A stretch of DNA of 64,000 nucleotides from the NCBI RefSeq assembly GCF_900217905.1, contig NZ_OBMO01000008.1:119837-183836 (forward strand). Direction: 5' to 3'. Positions 1 through 9,015 of the stretch are shown here, piece by piece. This DNA comes from Alloalcanivorax xenomutans. Lineage in GTDB: Bacteria; Pseudomonadota; Gammaproteobacteria; Pseudomonadales; Alcanivoracaceae. How positions within the stretch are numbered: the stretch's first letter is position 1; each line of letters starts with the position of its first letter. Under the pieces are notes generated by a model. That model saw only the letters and a list, made by a program, of their open reading frames with translations. It made no database searches and was not told the DNA's origin. Position numbers and translations under genes: made by a program.

Positions 1-1
1 A

Positions 2-178
2 AACCTGGACCCGGACTACGCCATGATCGACGCCATCGCCAGCGTCCTGATACAGGGCCTGTCCGATCGCATGTGGACCGAAGCCACGGGCAAGCGGACT
101 CCGGTGAACGGTCTGGGCACCTTCTGGGATGACCAGCCCTCTTCCGGCTCCAAAGTTGACATCGACGATCTGCTGTAA
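2..178 (+). CDS. C-terminal end of an unidentified protein (truncated by window edge)
   Basis: An open frame enters from the left edge and stops with TAA at 176-178, giving the last 58 residues of a protein. The tail ends in an acidic stretch (KVDIDDLL). I do not recognise the family from this fragment. It is co-directional with the DUF6091 gene that starts 72 bases later, so the two may be co-transcribed. Base composition and codon use resemble the neighbours. The start lies outside the window. Confidence 0.6.
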   Translation, partial: NLDPDYAMIDAIASVLIQGLSDRMWTEATGKRTPVNGLGTFWDDQPSSGSKVDIDDLL

Positions 179-250
179 CGGGACCGGAGGGCCTTCCCCC
201 GCTGGCAGGCTCTCCTCCCGATAATCAAAAAAACCAGGAGAGACGATCTC

Positions 251-1264
251 ATGCGCTACAAGAAAGCGTTAACCGCCGTGATGGCGACCGTACTGGGCCT
301 GGCCGCGGCCGGCGCCCATGCCGCCGAGAAACGGACCTTGTGTGTCTTTGACATCATCGGTGCCAGTGGCGACGTCTACAACGTGATGAAGGACTACCGT
401 ACCGCCGCCGCCGGCTGGGGTGCCGACATCGACCTCAAGCCCTACACCGACGAGAAGATCACCGCCGAGGCCCTCAAGGCCGGGCAGTGCGACGGCGCGG
501 TGCTGACCGGTTTGCGGGTACGCCAGTTCAACCACTACTCCGGCAGCATGGAAGCAATTGGCGCGATTCCCGATTACGAGCATCTGCGCACCGTGATCCA
601 GGTGCTGTCCAGCGATACCCCGTCCATCAATGAAAAACTGACCTCCGGCCCCTACACCATTGGCGGCCTGATGCCCATGGGCGCGGCTTATCTGTTCGTC
701 AAGGATAAGGCCATCAACAACGTCAACGCCCTGTCCGGCAAATCCATCTCGGTGATGGAATACGACCCGGCCCAGGCGCAAATGGCCGCCAAGGTGGGCA
801 TGTCGCCGGTACTGTCGGACATCACCAATTTCGCCGGCCGCTTCAACAATAACTCCGTGGATATCTGCTTTGCTCCGGTAGTGGCCTATTCCGCGCTCGA
901 ACTGTACAAGGGGCTGCAACCCGACGGTGGCATCATCCGCTATACGCTGGGCCAGCTCACCACCCAGATCGTGCTGCGCAAGGATCGCTTCTCCGAGGAT
1001 TTCGTCAAGCAGTCCCGCAAGTTCATGTTCGGCCAGTTTGACCGCGCCATGACCATCATCAACAACGCGGAAAACGAGGTGGACAAGAAGTGGTGGATCG
1101 AGCTTCCCGAGGAAGACAAGCGTGGCTACGACGAAATGCTGCGTGAGGCTCGTATCGAGATGACCCAGGACGGTATTTACAGCAAGGACCTGACCAACCT
1201 TCTGTTGAAGGTACGTTGCAAGTACGACCCTTCCCGCGCGGAATGCGCCAACCCTCAAGAGTAA
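251..1264 (+). CDS. DUF6091 family putative solute-binding protein
   Basis: A 337-residue exported protein with a clear signal peptide (residues 1-24, ending GAHA). The mature part starts RTLCVFDIIGASGD and carries cysteines in LCVFD, GQCDGAV and DICFAP, and a C-terminal RCKYDPSRAEC motif. The family is annotated as putative periplasmic solute-binding proteins; the ligand is unknown. A ribosome site (AGGAGA) precedes the ATG. It is followed by a GC hairpin and then by two giant TRAP-like permeases, so I infer it delivers substrate to them. A paralogue lies at 13830-14825 and shares the CVFD, LKAG-CDA, GLRGRQFN-YSG and RCK-PSRAEC blocks. Confidence 0.85.
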   Translation: MRYKKALTAVMATVLGLAAAGAHAAEKRTLCVFDIIGASGDVYNVMKDYRTAAAGWGADIDLKPYTDEKITAEALKAGQCDGAVLTGLRVRQFNHYSGSMEAIGAIPDYEHLRTVIQVLSSDTPSINEKLTSGPYTIGGLMPMGAAYLFVKDKAINNVNALSGKSISVMEYDPAQAQMAAKVGMSPVLSDITNFAGRFNNNSVDICFAPVVAYSALELYKGLQPDGGIIRYTLGQLTTQIVLRKDRFSEDFVKQSRKFMFGQFDRAMTIINNAENEVDKKWWIELPEEDKRGYDEMLREARIEMTQDGIYSKDLTNLLLKVRCKYDPSRAECANPQE

Positions 1265-1277
1265 CACCTGAAACCGC

Positions 1278-1296
1278 GGGGCCGGCCTCCGGCCCC
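1278..1296 (+). terminator. GC-rich hairpin between binding-protein and permease genes
   Basis: A perfect 8-bp stem GGGGCCGG (1278-1285) / CCGGCCCC (1289-1296) with a 3-base loop, 13 bases after the stop of the binding-protein gene. It is followed by GTTCTCC rather than a T run, so it is more likely a transcript-stabilising or partially attenuating hairpin than a full terminator. Such hairpins often lower permease expression relative to the binding protein. Confidence 0.5.
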
Positions 1297-1428
1297 GTTC
1301 TCCATTCCCTCCACCACTTCCGGCGCTTCGGCCATACCGGCGCGAAGGGGTGAAGTATATGCTCGCTCGAAAAGGTCGTTTTCATACGCGGCGATCTCAT
1401 TGCTGGCATAACAAAAACCGGGTGAAAA

Positions 1429-3774
1429 ATGGATAAACCAACCTTTACCGTGGCGAACCGTTCCATCAAGGAATGGGTATCCTCCCTGCCGACCCTGATC
1501 ATCCTTCTGCTGACGATTTTTCTTTCTTCCGGTGAAATTATTCACTCCCAATTATTGAAGATAGGTGAGAACACCTGGGAGAGTTATTTCCTGCTGCGTG
1601 GCGCCGGCATGGTGCAGGAGCCAACCTGCAACCCGGACCCGAACATCGATCAGCTCACCCGGGAAACGGTACGCAAGCGCCAACAGGAAGCCGCCGATGA
1701 TCCGCTGGCGGACGTGCTCGGCACTTCCGAAGTCAACGAGGACGCCATCCGCCAGTCTCTGGAACGCTCCAGGGAAAACTGCCGGACCCGCTGGGAGCGT
1801 TTCCAGACCATAGAGGAAAGGGTCACACCCGGTGTCATCGCCTTCCGTACCGTCGAGGGCGGCGTGGCGAAAATCGTCTCCACTCTCGGCGACTACAAAC
1901 GTCTGCTGTTGTGTCTTCTGGTCTTGATCTGCGCCGCCACCGCCACGCTGGGCCGGCACCATATCGCCCTGCGGCCGCAACGAACGGTGAAGGATTATCT
2001 TGTTTCCACCACGGCGCAATTGATCGCCAACGCGCTGCTGCTTTCCTCCGCTTTCGTTTATCGCATGGAGGAAGTCGCCGCCATGGATTCCGGCGTGCGC
2101 GTCGGCCACTTCTATCTGCACCAGTTCTGGATCGCCGGCTTCGCCATTCTCACCGCCGCCTCCCTATACCAGTTGATGAGCCGTCCCAAGGATCTGGAAT
2201 CCGGCGGCTCCTGGGGCAAGGCCCTGCTCACCATTCCGCTGTACAGTTTCATGGCTTTGACCGCTTCGGCGCAGTTCCTCAGCCAGGGCTATTACCACGG
2301 TATCGCCGTGTACCTGGGCATGATGATGGAAATGTCCACGCTGTTCCTGAACCTGGCGCTGTACATCTGGATCGGCATGATGCTGAAGCAAACCAAGCTG
2401 GCCCATCTGGTGTTCGATGTATTGCGGCCATGGAAAATGTCACCGGAACTGATGGCTTTCGTGGTGCTGGCCGTTGCGGCCATCCCCACCGCTTACACCG
2501 GTGCTTCCGGTATCTTCGTGATCGCCGCCGGTGCCACCATCTACAATGAACTGATCCGCGCCGGCGCGCGCAAACAGCTGGCTCTGGCCGCCACCGCCAT
2601 GTCCGGCTCCATGGGTGTGGTACTGCGCCCCTGTCTGCTGGTGGTGATCATCGCCGCGCTGAACAAGAGCGTGACCACCGCCGAACTGTTCAATTCCGGC
2701 ATCAAGATCTTCATTCTCAGCCTGGTGCTGTTCTTCATATACAGCCAGTTCGCACGCACATCACCGGCCCGCATCGCGCCGTTCTCCGAGGCTCTGCCAC
2801 ACAGTCTGAAGCGGCTGATACCGCTGCTGCCCTACGGCATCGTGGTCGGCACCGTGCTGGTGTTCTTCAGCGACGTTCTGAACCGTCACCTGGATGAGTT
2901 CTCCGCCCCGATCATTCTGCCGGTAATGCTGCTGGCCGTGCTGTTCTACGAAAAACTCAGCCGTCATTTCCTGCACCTGTTCGCGTTGGCACTGATCCCC
3001 ATGCTGGTGATCTCCTTCATGGACACCTGGAACGGCTATCAGGCCTTGCAGAGCGGAGAGATCCCCACCGGCTGGACCATCGTGACACTGCAGAACCATC
3101 TTTGGGGACTGTTCTGGCGCAACGTGATTCTCGGCGGCTTCATCGTCGTTCACTATCTGGTGGCGCCCCGCATGAAAGGCAATGGCGATACCGATCCTCA
3201 CTATGCTCCCGAGGAAGGCGTCTCTGAAAAGCTGGAAGGCTCTCTGCGCTTCTCCACCAACGAGACCACCACTCACATCGGCGCGCTTTTGATGTTGATG
3301 GCACTGTCGGTGAGCACCGGCGGCATCATCGAACGCTCCGGTCTGATGGAAATGCTGCCCGAGGCGTTCTCCTCGATCTGGATCGCGATGACCATTCTGG
3401 TAGTGACCATGGTGGTCATCGGTATGATCATGGACCCCTATGGCGCGGTGATTCTGGTGAACGCCACCATCGCCCAGGTGGCGTTCAACAACGGTATCGA
3501 TCCATTGCATTTCTGGATGATCACACTGGTGGCATTCGAATTGGGTTATCTGACCCCGCCGGTGGCCCTTAACCACTTGCTGACCCGGCAGGTGGTGGGT
3601 GACGACGAGGTGGAAAGCGCCAAACTTCACAGCGGCACGTTCTTCCGCCGCTATGAGAAGTTCCTGCTGCCCATCGCGGTCATGCTCACGGCGCTGCTGG
3701 CGGTGAGCTATCTGCCGCTGATGTCCGAGGGGCTGCACCAGTGGCTGTTCCACAAAATACAGGTGGCCATGTAA
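1429..3774 (+). CDS. TRAP-like large permease, DctM-related, 781 aa (copy 1)
   Basis: A polytopic membrane protein, much longer than a standard DctM subunit (about 430 residues). After a first hydrophobic segment (residues 22-36) there is a charged extracytoplasmic loop of roughly 110 residues (HSQLLKIGENTWESYF onward, with two cysteines), then many membrane segments. The C-terminal half holds DctM-like blocks: MALSVSTGGIIERSG, GMIMDPYGAVILVNA and FELGYLTPPVALNHLL. I infer transport of an unknown organic acid with the DUF6091 protein at 251. The N-terminal part may replace the separate small DctQ subunit, since none is encoded nearby. A tandem paralogue follows at 3910. Confidence 0.8.
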   Translation: MDKPTFTVANRSIKEWVSSLPTLIILLLTIFLSSGEIIHSQLLKIGENTWESYFLLRGAGMVQEPTCNPDPNIDQLTRETVRKRQQEAADDPLADVLGTSEVNEDAIRQSLERSRENCRTRWERFQTIEERVTPGVIAFRTVEGGVAKIVSTLGDYKRLLLCLLVLICAATATLGRHHIALRPQRTVKDYLVSTTAQLIANALLLSSAFVYRMEEVAAMDSGVRVGHFYLHQFWIAGFAILTAASLYQLMSRPKDLESGGSWGKALLTIPLYSFMALTASAQFLSQGYYHGIAVYLGMMMEMSTLFLNLALYIWIGMMLKQTKLAHLVFDVLRPWKMSPELMAFVVLAVAAIPTAYTGASGIFVIAAGATIYNELIRAGARKQLALAATAMSGSMGVVLRPCLLVVIIAALNKSVTTAELFNSGIKIFILSLVLFFIYSQFARTSPARIAPFSEALPHSLKRLIPLLPYGIVVGTVLVFFSDVLNRHLDEFSAPIILPVMLLAVLFYEKLSRHFLHLFALALIPMLVISFMDTWNGYQALQSGEIPTGWTIVTLQNHLWGLFWRNVILGGFIVVHYLVAPRMKGNGDTDPHYAPEEGVSEKLEGSLRFSTNETTTHIGALLMLMALSVSTGGIIERSGLMEMLPEAFSSIWIAMTILVVTMVVIGMIMDPYGAVILVNATIAQVAFNNGIDPLHFWMITLVAFELGYLTPPVALNHLLTRQVVGDDEVESAKLHSGTFFRRYEKFLLPIAVMLTALLAVSYLPLMSEGLHQWLFHKIQVAM

Positions 3775-3807
3775 TCACCCGGTGTGTATCAACACCGTAA
3801 CCACAGG

Positions 3808-3833
3808 AAGGGGCTCTCGCGGGCCCCTTTTGT
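3808..3833 (+). terminator. Rho-independent terminator after permease copy 1
   Basis: Stem AAGGGGC (3808-3814) / GCCCCTT (3823-3829) followed by TTTTG. A small hairpin GGTGT/ACACC (3781-3796) precedes it. The second permease gene therefore probably depends on read-through or on its own promoter in the 70 bases before its start. Confidence 0.65.
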
Positions 3834-3909
3834 GTTAAACGCCAAGAGGCAATAGACACAAGGCAACACCAATAACAACAATTCAGACCAATAAGAAGGA
3901 GAAATGGCA

Positions 3910-6282
3910 ATGGAAGAAAGTGCCATGGGGGAAAGCATGAAGAGGGGCAGCGGGCACTGGCTTCGGCGGTCGCCGGCGGAGTGGTTTTCTTCATTACCCA
4001 CTCTGCTGGTATTGCTGCTGGCACTGTTCCTCTCATCCGGAGAGATTATCCATTCACAGCTGCTCAAGATCGGGGAAAACACCTGGGAAAGTTACTTTCT
4101 GCTGCGTGGCGCCGGTCTCATGGAGGAACCGACCTGTAATCCCGATCCGGATATCAGCCGGCTGACCCGGGAAACCCTGCAACGACGACAGGCTGAAGCC
4201 GCCGACGATCCACTTGCCGGCGTGCTGGGCACGCCCAGCGTCAACGAAGATGCCATCCGCCAGTCACTGCAGCGGTCACGGGAGAATTGCCGGGGAAAAT
4301 GGGACCGCTACCAAACCATTCAGGAAAGGGTCACCCCTTCGGTGGTGATGTTTCGCAATGTGGAAGGCGGCGTGGCCTGGGTGGTGTCCTCACTGGGCGA
4401 TTACAAGCGGTTGTTGCTTTGTCTGCTGTTGATGATCTGCGCCACCCGCACCACGCTGGGCCGCCACCATATCGCCCTGCGTCCGCAGCGAACGGTAAAG
4501 GACCATATTGTCTCCACCAGCGCGCAATTGGCCGCCAATGCCCTGCTGCTGCTTTCGGCCACCGTCTATCGCGTCGAGGAAGCGGCGGCCATGGAATCCG
4601 GCGTGCGGGTTGGCCACTTCTATCTGCACCAGTTCTGGATCGCCGGCTTCGCCGTGCTGACCGCGGCGTCGCTGTATCAGTTGATCCGCTTTCCCAAGGG
4701 GCTGGAATCCGGCGGCTCCTGGGGTAAGGCCCTATTGACCATTCCGCTTTACACTTTCATGTGTCTGTCGGCATCCTCCCAATTCATCAGCCAGGGCTAC
4801 TATCACGGTATCGCTGTGTATCTGGGCATCATGATGGAAATGTCCACCATGTTCCTCAATCTGGCGCTGTACATCTGGATCGGCATGATGCTGAGACAGA
4901 CCCGGCTGACCCATCTGGTGTTCGACGTGCTGCGGCCCTGGCGCATGTCACCGGAGCTCATGGCCTTCGTGGTACTGGCGGTGACCGCCGTGCCCACCGC
5001 CTACACCGGCGCGTCCGGTATCTTCGTGATCGCCGCCGGGGCCACCGTCTACAACGAGATGATACGGGCCGGCGCCCGTAAACAGCTGGCCCTGGCCACC
5101 ACCGCCATGTCCGGTTCCATGGGCGTGGTGTTACGCCCCTGCTTGTTGGTGGTGATCATCGCCGCGCTGAACAAGAACGTCACCACCACCGAATTGTTCA
5201 GCTCCGGCCTCAAGGTATTCATGCTCAGCTTGCTGCTGTTCTTCATTTACAGTCAGTTCGCGCGCACTTCGCCGGCCCGCATCGCCCCATTCTCGGAAGC
5301 CGTGCCGGCCAGTCTCAAACGTCTGGTGCCTCTGCTGCCTTACGCCATTGTCGTTGGCGCCGTGCTGGTACTGTTCAGCGACGTGCTGGACCGTCAACTG
5401 GATGAGTTCTCCGCCCCCATTATCCTGCCCGTGATGTTGCTGGCCGTGCTGTTCTACGAAAAACTCAGCCACCACCTGCTGCATCTGTTCGCGCTGTTCC
5501 TGGTGCCCATGATAGCGCTGTCATTCAACGATCTCTGGCAGGGTTACCAGGCTCTTCAAAGCGGCGAGCTCCCCACCGGCTGGACTCATATCACGCTGCA
5601 AAACCACCTGTGGGGCCTGCTTTCGCGCAACCTGTTCCTGGCCGGTTTTCTGCTGGTGCACTATCTGATCGCGCCACGCATGGCCAAGAGCGAGGCCACG
5701 GATCCTCACTACGCCCCCGAGGAAGGGGTCTCCGAAAAACTGGAAGGTTCCCTGCGTTTCGCCACCAATGACACCACCACCCACATCGGCGCCATGCTGA
5801 TGCTGATGGCCCTGTCAGTAGGCACAGGCGGGCTGATCGAACGCTCGGGGCTGGTGGAAATGCTGCCGGAGTCCTTTTCCTCGATCTGGATCGCCACCAG
5901 TATTCTGGTGGTGACCATGGTGATTCTCGGCATGATCATGGAGCCCTTCGGCGCCGTGGTGCTGGTCAATGCCACTGTCGCCCAGGTCGCTTTCAACAAC
6001 GGCATCGACCCGCTGCATTTCTGGATGATCACCCTGGTGGCGTTCGAGTTGGGCTATCTGACTCCGCCAGTGGCGGTGAACCATCTGCTCACCCGCCAGG
6101 TGGTGGGCGATGATGAAGTGGAGAGCGCCAAACTTCAGCACGGCTCCTTCTTTCGCCGCTACGAGAAGTATCTGCTGCCGATCGCGGTAATGTTCACCGC
6201 ACTGCTGCTGGTGAGCTATCTGCCGTTATTGTCGGAAGGCCTGCATCAGTGGCTGTTCCAGAAAATCCAGATCGCCATGTGA
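3910..6282 (+). CDS. TRAP-like large permease, DctM-related, 790 aa (copy 2)
   Basis: A close paralogue of the preceding permease along its whole length, including the acidic extracytoplasmic loop (HSQLLKIGENTWESYF, DDPLAGVLGT) and the DctM-type C-terminus (MALSVGTGGLIERSG, FELGYLTPPVAVNHLL). Two in-frame ATGs compete: 3904 lies only 2 bases after AAGGAG (3896-3901), whereas 3910 lies 8 bases after it, so I prefer 3910. The pair is a tandem duplication. Divergence is concentrated at the extreme N-terminus and in the hydrophobic segments, so the copies may accept different substrates or pair with different DUF6091 proteins. Confidence 0.8.
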   Translation: MEESAMGESMKRGSGHWLRRSPAEWFSSLPTLLVLLLALFLSSGEIIHSQLLKIGENTWESYFLLRGAGLMEEPTCNPDPDISRLTRETLQRRQAEAADDPLAGVLGTPSVNEDAIRQSLQRSRENCRGKWDRYQTIQERVTPSVVMFRNVEGGVAWVVSSLGDYKRLLLCLLLMICATRTTLGRHHIALRPQRTVKDHIVSTSAQLAANALLLLSATVYRVEEAAAMESGVRVGHFYLHQFWIAGFAVLTAASLYQLIRFPKGLESGGSWGKALLTIPLYTFMCLSASSQFISQGYYHGIAVYLGIMMEMSTMFLNLALYIWIGMMLRQTRLTHLVFDVLRPWRMSPELMAFVVLAVTAVPTAYTGASGIFVIAAGATVYNEMIRAGARKQLALATTAMSGSMGVVLRPCLLVVIIAALNKNVTTTELFSSGLKVFMLSLLLFFIYSQFARTSPARIAPFSEAVPASLKRLVPLLPYAIVVGAVLVLFSDVLDRQLDEFSAPIILPVMLLAVLFYEKLSHHLLHLFALFLVPMIALSFNDLWQGYQALQSGELPTGWTHITLQNHLWGLLSRNLFLAGFLLVHYLIAPRMAKSEATDPHYAPEEGVSEKLEGSLRFATNDTTTHIGAMLMLMALSVGTGGLIERSGLVEMLPESFSSIWIATSILVVTMVILGMIMEPFGAVVLVNATVAQVAFNNGIDPLHFWMITLVAFELGYLTPPVAVNHLLTRQVVGDDEVESAKLQHGSFFRRYEKYLLPIAVMFTALLLVSYLPLLSEGLHQWLFQKIQIAM

Positions 6283-6292
6283 CCACTCGCTT

Positions 6293-6327
6293 CCGCTATC
6301 GGCCTTGCTTCATCGCGCCGATAGCGG
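6293..6327. repeat. Inverted repeat after permease copy 2
   Basis: CCGCTATCGG (6293-6302) pairs perfectly with CCGATAGCGG (6318-6327) across a 15-base loop. No T run follows, so it is a strong RNA hairpin at the operon end rather than a textbook intrinsic terminator. Confidence 0.5.
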
Positions 6328-6367
6328 ATAATCGGGCCCCCTGATACGAAAAAAGCAGGTCCGGCTT

Positions 6368-6526
6368 ATGAATGACAAGACCCGCGAAGAACAGTACCGG
6401 CGCCGTCCCACGGAGCCGTTGCCAAAAAGCGTTCGTCCCGCCTTATTCTTGTTGCTCTTTCTGGTCGCCGTAACCCTGTGCATCGCCGGTGCCGCCGCCC
6501 TGGTGGACCGTCTCATCTATGGGTGA
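6368..6526 (+). CDS. Small single-pass membrane protein, 52 aa
   Basis: ATG at 6368 opens a 52-residue frame ending at TGA 6524-6526. The first 23 residues are charged and rich in Arg and Glu; residues 24-46 form one hydrophobic helix (PALFLLLFLVAVTLCIAGAA). An AGCAGG sequence lies 9 bases upstream. It ends 5 bases before the PilZ gene, so the two are likely one transcript. I do not recognise a family. Its reality rests on the coherent charged-then-hydrophobic architecture, the upstream AGCAGG and the tight spacing. Confidence 0.6.
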   Translation: MNDKTREEQYRRRPTEPLPKSVRPALFLLLFLVAVTLCIAGAAALVDRLIYG

Positions 6527-6531
6527 AGCCG

Positions 6532-6876
6532 ATGAAGCACGTAAAGGAACAACGTCGTCATTCGCGCCACCGCGCTCCGAGCGGCCTGAACATGCGTCTG
6601 CGCCAGGATCCACCAACGGAGGACGACGATCTCACGCTGACATGCCGGGATATATCCCGCGCCGGTCTGGGTGTGGAACTGCCCTATTCGATCCGGCCCG
6701 ATACCGACGTGGAACTGTGGCTGCAGCTACCCAACCAGGGTGAGGCCCTGCATCTGTTCGGCACCATCGCCTGGTGCGCCGAGGGAGCTCAGCGCTGGTC
6801 CGCGGGCATAGCCCTTGATCTGGAGCGAACCGACGGTGCCCTCTGGGCGGCCCGGTTCGACGATCCCGATGTCTGA
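6532..6876 (+). CDS. PilZ domain protein
   Basis: A 114-residue single-domain PilZ protein. It has the N-terminal RxxxR c-di-GMP contact (RRHSRHR, residues 8-14) and the D/NxSxxG motif (DISRAGLG, about residue 42). Both motifs are intact, so c-di-GMP binding is expected; the downstream target is unknown. I chose the ATG at 6532 because the longer frame would use a GTG at 6478 inside the preceding membrane-protein gene. Its 3' end overlaps the methyltransferase gene by 8 bases. Confidence 0.88.
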   Translation: MKHVKEQRRHSRHRAPSGLNMRLRQDPPTEDDDLTLTCRDISRAGLGVELPYSIRPDTDVELWLQLPNQGEALHLFGTIAWCAEGAQRWSAGIALDLERTDGALWAARFDDPDV

Positions 6877-7612
6877 CCGTCCGTCGCTGTTTCAACGGGG
6901 CGGGCAATACCATCTGTACCGGCCGGACTACCCGGAAAATTTATTCCGCTGGCTCGGCGATCAATGTTTCGAGCACCAATGGGCGCTGGACCTGGGCTGC
7001 GGCACGGGGCAGGCATGCCGCTCCCTGGAAGGTCATTTCCAGCACGTCATCGGCGCCGACCTCAGCCTCGCTCAACTGCGGGGCGCTCCAGCCAGCGCCA
7101 GCCACTATCTGGCCGCCCGCGCCGACGCCCTGCCCTTCGCCGATGGCAGCTTCGATCTGATCACCGTGGCCCAGGCACTGCACTGGTTTCCATTGCCGAT
7201 GTTCTTCAAGGAAGCGGAACGGGTGCTGCGCGAGGATGCACTGCTGGCCATCATCAGCTATGGCTTGTGTCAGGTGGAGGGGTTGCCGGACCTGATCGAC
7301 GATTTCCACGACCGGGTGCTGGCGCCCTGGTGGCCGGCGGCGCGCTGGAGCGTGGTCAGCGGCTATCGCAACGTCACCCTGCCATGGCCGGAACACAAGG
7401 CGCCGGAAAGCCTGGGCATCGAACGTCACTGGCACTGGCGCGATCTGGCCGCCTATCTGGACACCTGGTCAGCTTTGGCGAAAGCGCGCAGCTTCGGCAA
7501 GGATCCGCTGCGGGATTTCCTGCCGCAACTGGAACAAGCATGGGGGGAAAAGACGCGCAAGGTACGCTGGCCGTTGAGAGTCCGCGCCTGTCGCCGGCCC
7601 AGGGAGTATTGA
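6869..7612 (+). CDS. Class I SAM-dependent methyltransferase
   Basis: A 247-residue protein with the SAM-binding motif ALDLGCGTGQACRSL (near residue 35), an acidic motif after the second strand (VIGADLS), and the motif IV region ADALPFADGSFDLITVAQALHWF typical of UbiE/Methyltransf_11 enzymes that act on small molecules. Substrate unknown. The ATG at 6869 overlaps the PilZ stop, which supports translational coupling. The region after about residue 235 is basic and may be a family-specific tail. Confidence 0.85.
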   Translation: MSDRPSLFQRGGQYHLYRPDYPENLFRWLGDQCFEHQWALDLGCGTGQACRSLEGHFQHVIGADLSLAQLRGAPASASHYLAARADALPFADGSFDLITVAQALHWFPLPMFFKEAERVLREDALLAIISYGLCQVEGLPDLIDDFHDRVLAPWWPAARWSVVSGYRNVTLPWPEHKAPESLGIERHWHWRDLAAYLDTWSALAKARSFGKDPLRDFLPQLEQAWGEKTRKVRWPLRVRACRRPREY

Positions 7613-7638
7613 AGCGGAGCGCTATGTTCCGACCCGGT

Positions 7639-8109
7639 TCAGTACCTGGAGCTTTCAGTACCTGGGAAATGCTCGGCCAGCAGACCGGCAAGGCGATCCA
7701 GACGATGGCGCCGTTTCGACAGGCCGAACACATTCATCATGCGGGTCCCCCAGGTGAGGGCCGTGGCCAGGGTATCGCCGCCACGGCGGGGGATCACGTG
7801 GAGGTGGACATGGGGTACGTGTTGATTGGCTTCGCGGCCATCATTGACCACCACGTTATGAGCTTTGACATCCAGCCCCGCCCGCTTCTGCGCACGGATG
7901 GTGCGCCGCGCCAGTTCAAAAAGGTGGGCCGCCAGATCCGGCTCCAGCTCTTCCAGTAGCGCATGGTGCGCCACCGGAATCACCAGGCAATGGGCTTCGC
8001 GGACCGGGAACAGGTCCAGCAACACCACGGCCCGCTCATCCCGGTACACCACGCTGGCGGGGGCATCCCCGTTCAGAATCCGGCAGAAAATGCAGTCAGT
8101 CGTCGTCAT
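7639..8109 (-). CDS. HIT family protein (histidine triad hydrolase)
   Basis: A 156-residue protein with the signature HVPHVHLHVIPR; the triad is H100, H102 and H104. An N-terminal CIFC pair (C6, C9) resembles a half zinc site seen in some bacterial HIT proteins. HIT proteins hydrolyse nucleotide phosphoramidates and adenylated compounds. The start at 8109 (MTTTDCIFC) follows family length; an ATG three codons upstream (8118) is possible. Its 5' end overlaps the 3' end of the upstream membrane-protein gene by 14 bases. Confidence 0.88.
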   Translation of the reverse strand: MTTTDCIFCRILNGDAPASVVYRDERAVVLLDLFPVREAHCLVIPVAHHALLEELEPDLAAHLFELARRTIRAQKRAGLDVKAHNVVVNDGREANQHVPHVHLHVIPRRGGDTLATALTWGTRMMNVFGLSKRRHRLDRLAGLLAEHFPGTESSRY

Positions 8110-8458
8110 AATCCTCATCGGCCCCTGCCACCGCTTTGCGGCGCTGGCGCCAGGACTCCAGCAAGGCAACGATAAACGCCACCAGCAGCACCGCCACCAA
8201 CGGCGCCACCGCCCGCCAGGGACCGCTGTCGTTACCGGCGAACAGGCCGTCGAACAGACTGACCACCCAGGCCGGCGCCCATTCTTCCTGATTCGCCGCC
8301 ACTGGCCACGGAGTCAGCAGTACGGCGGTCGCCAGCCCCCGCAGCAGGGTTTTCAACCAGGACATCAGGGGGCGGGTCAGATACCACAGTACCACCAGCA
8401 CTCCCAGACTTCCCAAAACGTAAGCCAGCCATCCCATCATATAGGCATTCGTTGTCAC
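8096..8458 (-). CDS. Hypothetical inner-membrane protein, 120 aa
   Basis: A small protein with hydrophobic segments near residues 7-27 (MMGWLAYVLGSLGVLVVLWYL), 36-50 and 80-100, and an acidic tail ending DEDYDDD. I place the start at a GTG at 8458 because an AGGGAG sequence lies 5 bases upstream of it; an ATG at 8482 without a good ribosome site would add eight residues. No family recognised. It overlaps the HIT gene by 14 bases, so co-expression is likely. Confidence 0.65.
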   Translation of the reverse strand: MTTNAYMMGWLAYVLGSLGVLVVLWYLTRPLMSWLKTLLRGLATAVLLTPWPVAANQEEWAPAWVVSLFDGLFAGNDSGPWRAVAPLVAVLLVAFIVALLESWRQRRKAVAGADEDYDDD

Positions 8459-8556
8459 AGTTACTCCCTGGAGCCCATTCACGCTCTCAAGCCTACACAG
8501 GCTCTTAGAGCCATTCTATACGTCCCGAGCTCGCCTCTCTATCGGGTCCGTCCGCA

Positions 8557-9015
8557 TCAGTTTTCCACCCAATGGATGACATGGTCTTCCCAGTCCCGCT
8601 CCGCAACCCGGTTTTCCGGAACCACATGGCCGGCAACACTGATTCCCGCGGCACGTACCGAGCCTGGATCTCCGGACAGCAACGGGTGCCACTCAGGCAG
8701 CGGTTTGTCTTCGGCTCGCAGTCGATAGGCGCAACTGGCCGGCAGCCAGTCGGACCGGGCCATCTCCTCGGTTACCTGAAGGCAACCCGGCACTTTGCGC
8801 CGTCGCTGTGCGTACACCTGACAACGGCAACGGCGGATATCGAGATAGCGGCAACTGAGGTCCGTGAACACCACCTCGCCACTGTCCTCGTCCTCCAGCT
8901 TGACCAGACAGCAGCGCCCGCAACCGTCGCACAGCGCTTCCCATTCCCGGCTATTGAGCTGCCCCAGGGGCAGCGTCCAGAACCGGTCGCGCAAAGGCGG
9001 GTCCGTCAGCGTCAC
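8557..9015 (-). CDS. ycgN: YcgN family cysteine-cluster protein (UPF0260)
   Basis: A 152-residue protein with the family cysteine cluster [11 protein letters not shown] near residue 30, then [14 protein letters not shown] and a further Cys in VPGCLQV. The spacing suggests metal or Fe-S binding; the biochemical role is not established. It is the last gene of the rnd-ycgL-ycgN operon, overlapping ycgL by 4 bases (ATGA). Confidence 0.88.
   Translation of the reverse strand: MTLTDPPLRDRFWTLPLGQLNSREWEALCDGCGRCCLVKLEDEDSGEVVFTDLSCRYLDIRRCRCQVYAQRRRKVPGCLQVTEEMARSDWLPASCAYRLRAEDKPLPEWHPLLSGDPGSVRAAGISVAGHVVPENRVAERDWEDHVIHWVEN

Noticed and set aside
269..1267. Long minus-strand ORF (332 codons) opposite the DUF6091 gene
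   Set aside because: It is a frame shadow of a high-GC gene with signal peptide and family motifs; it lacks a coherent domain.
2761..3753. 330-codon minus-strand ORF inside the first giant permease gene
   Set aside because: His/Gln-rich translation typical of antisense to hydrophobic helices; the plus-strand gene is convincing.
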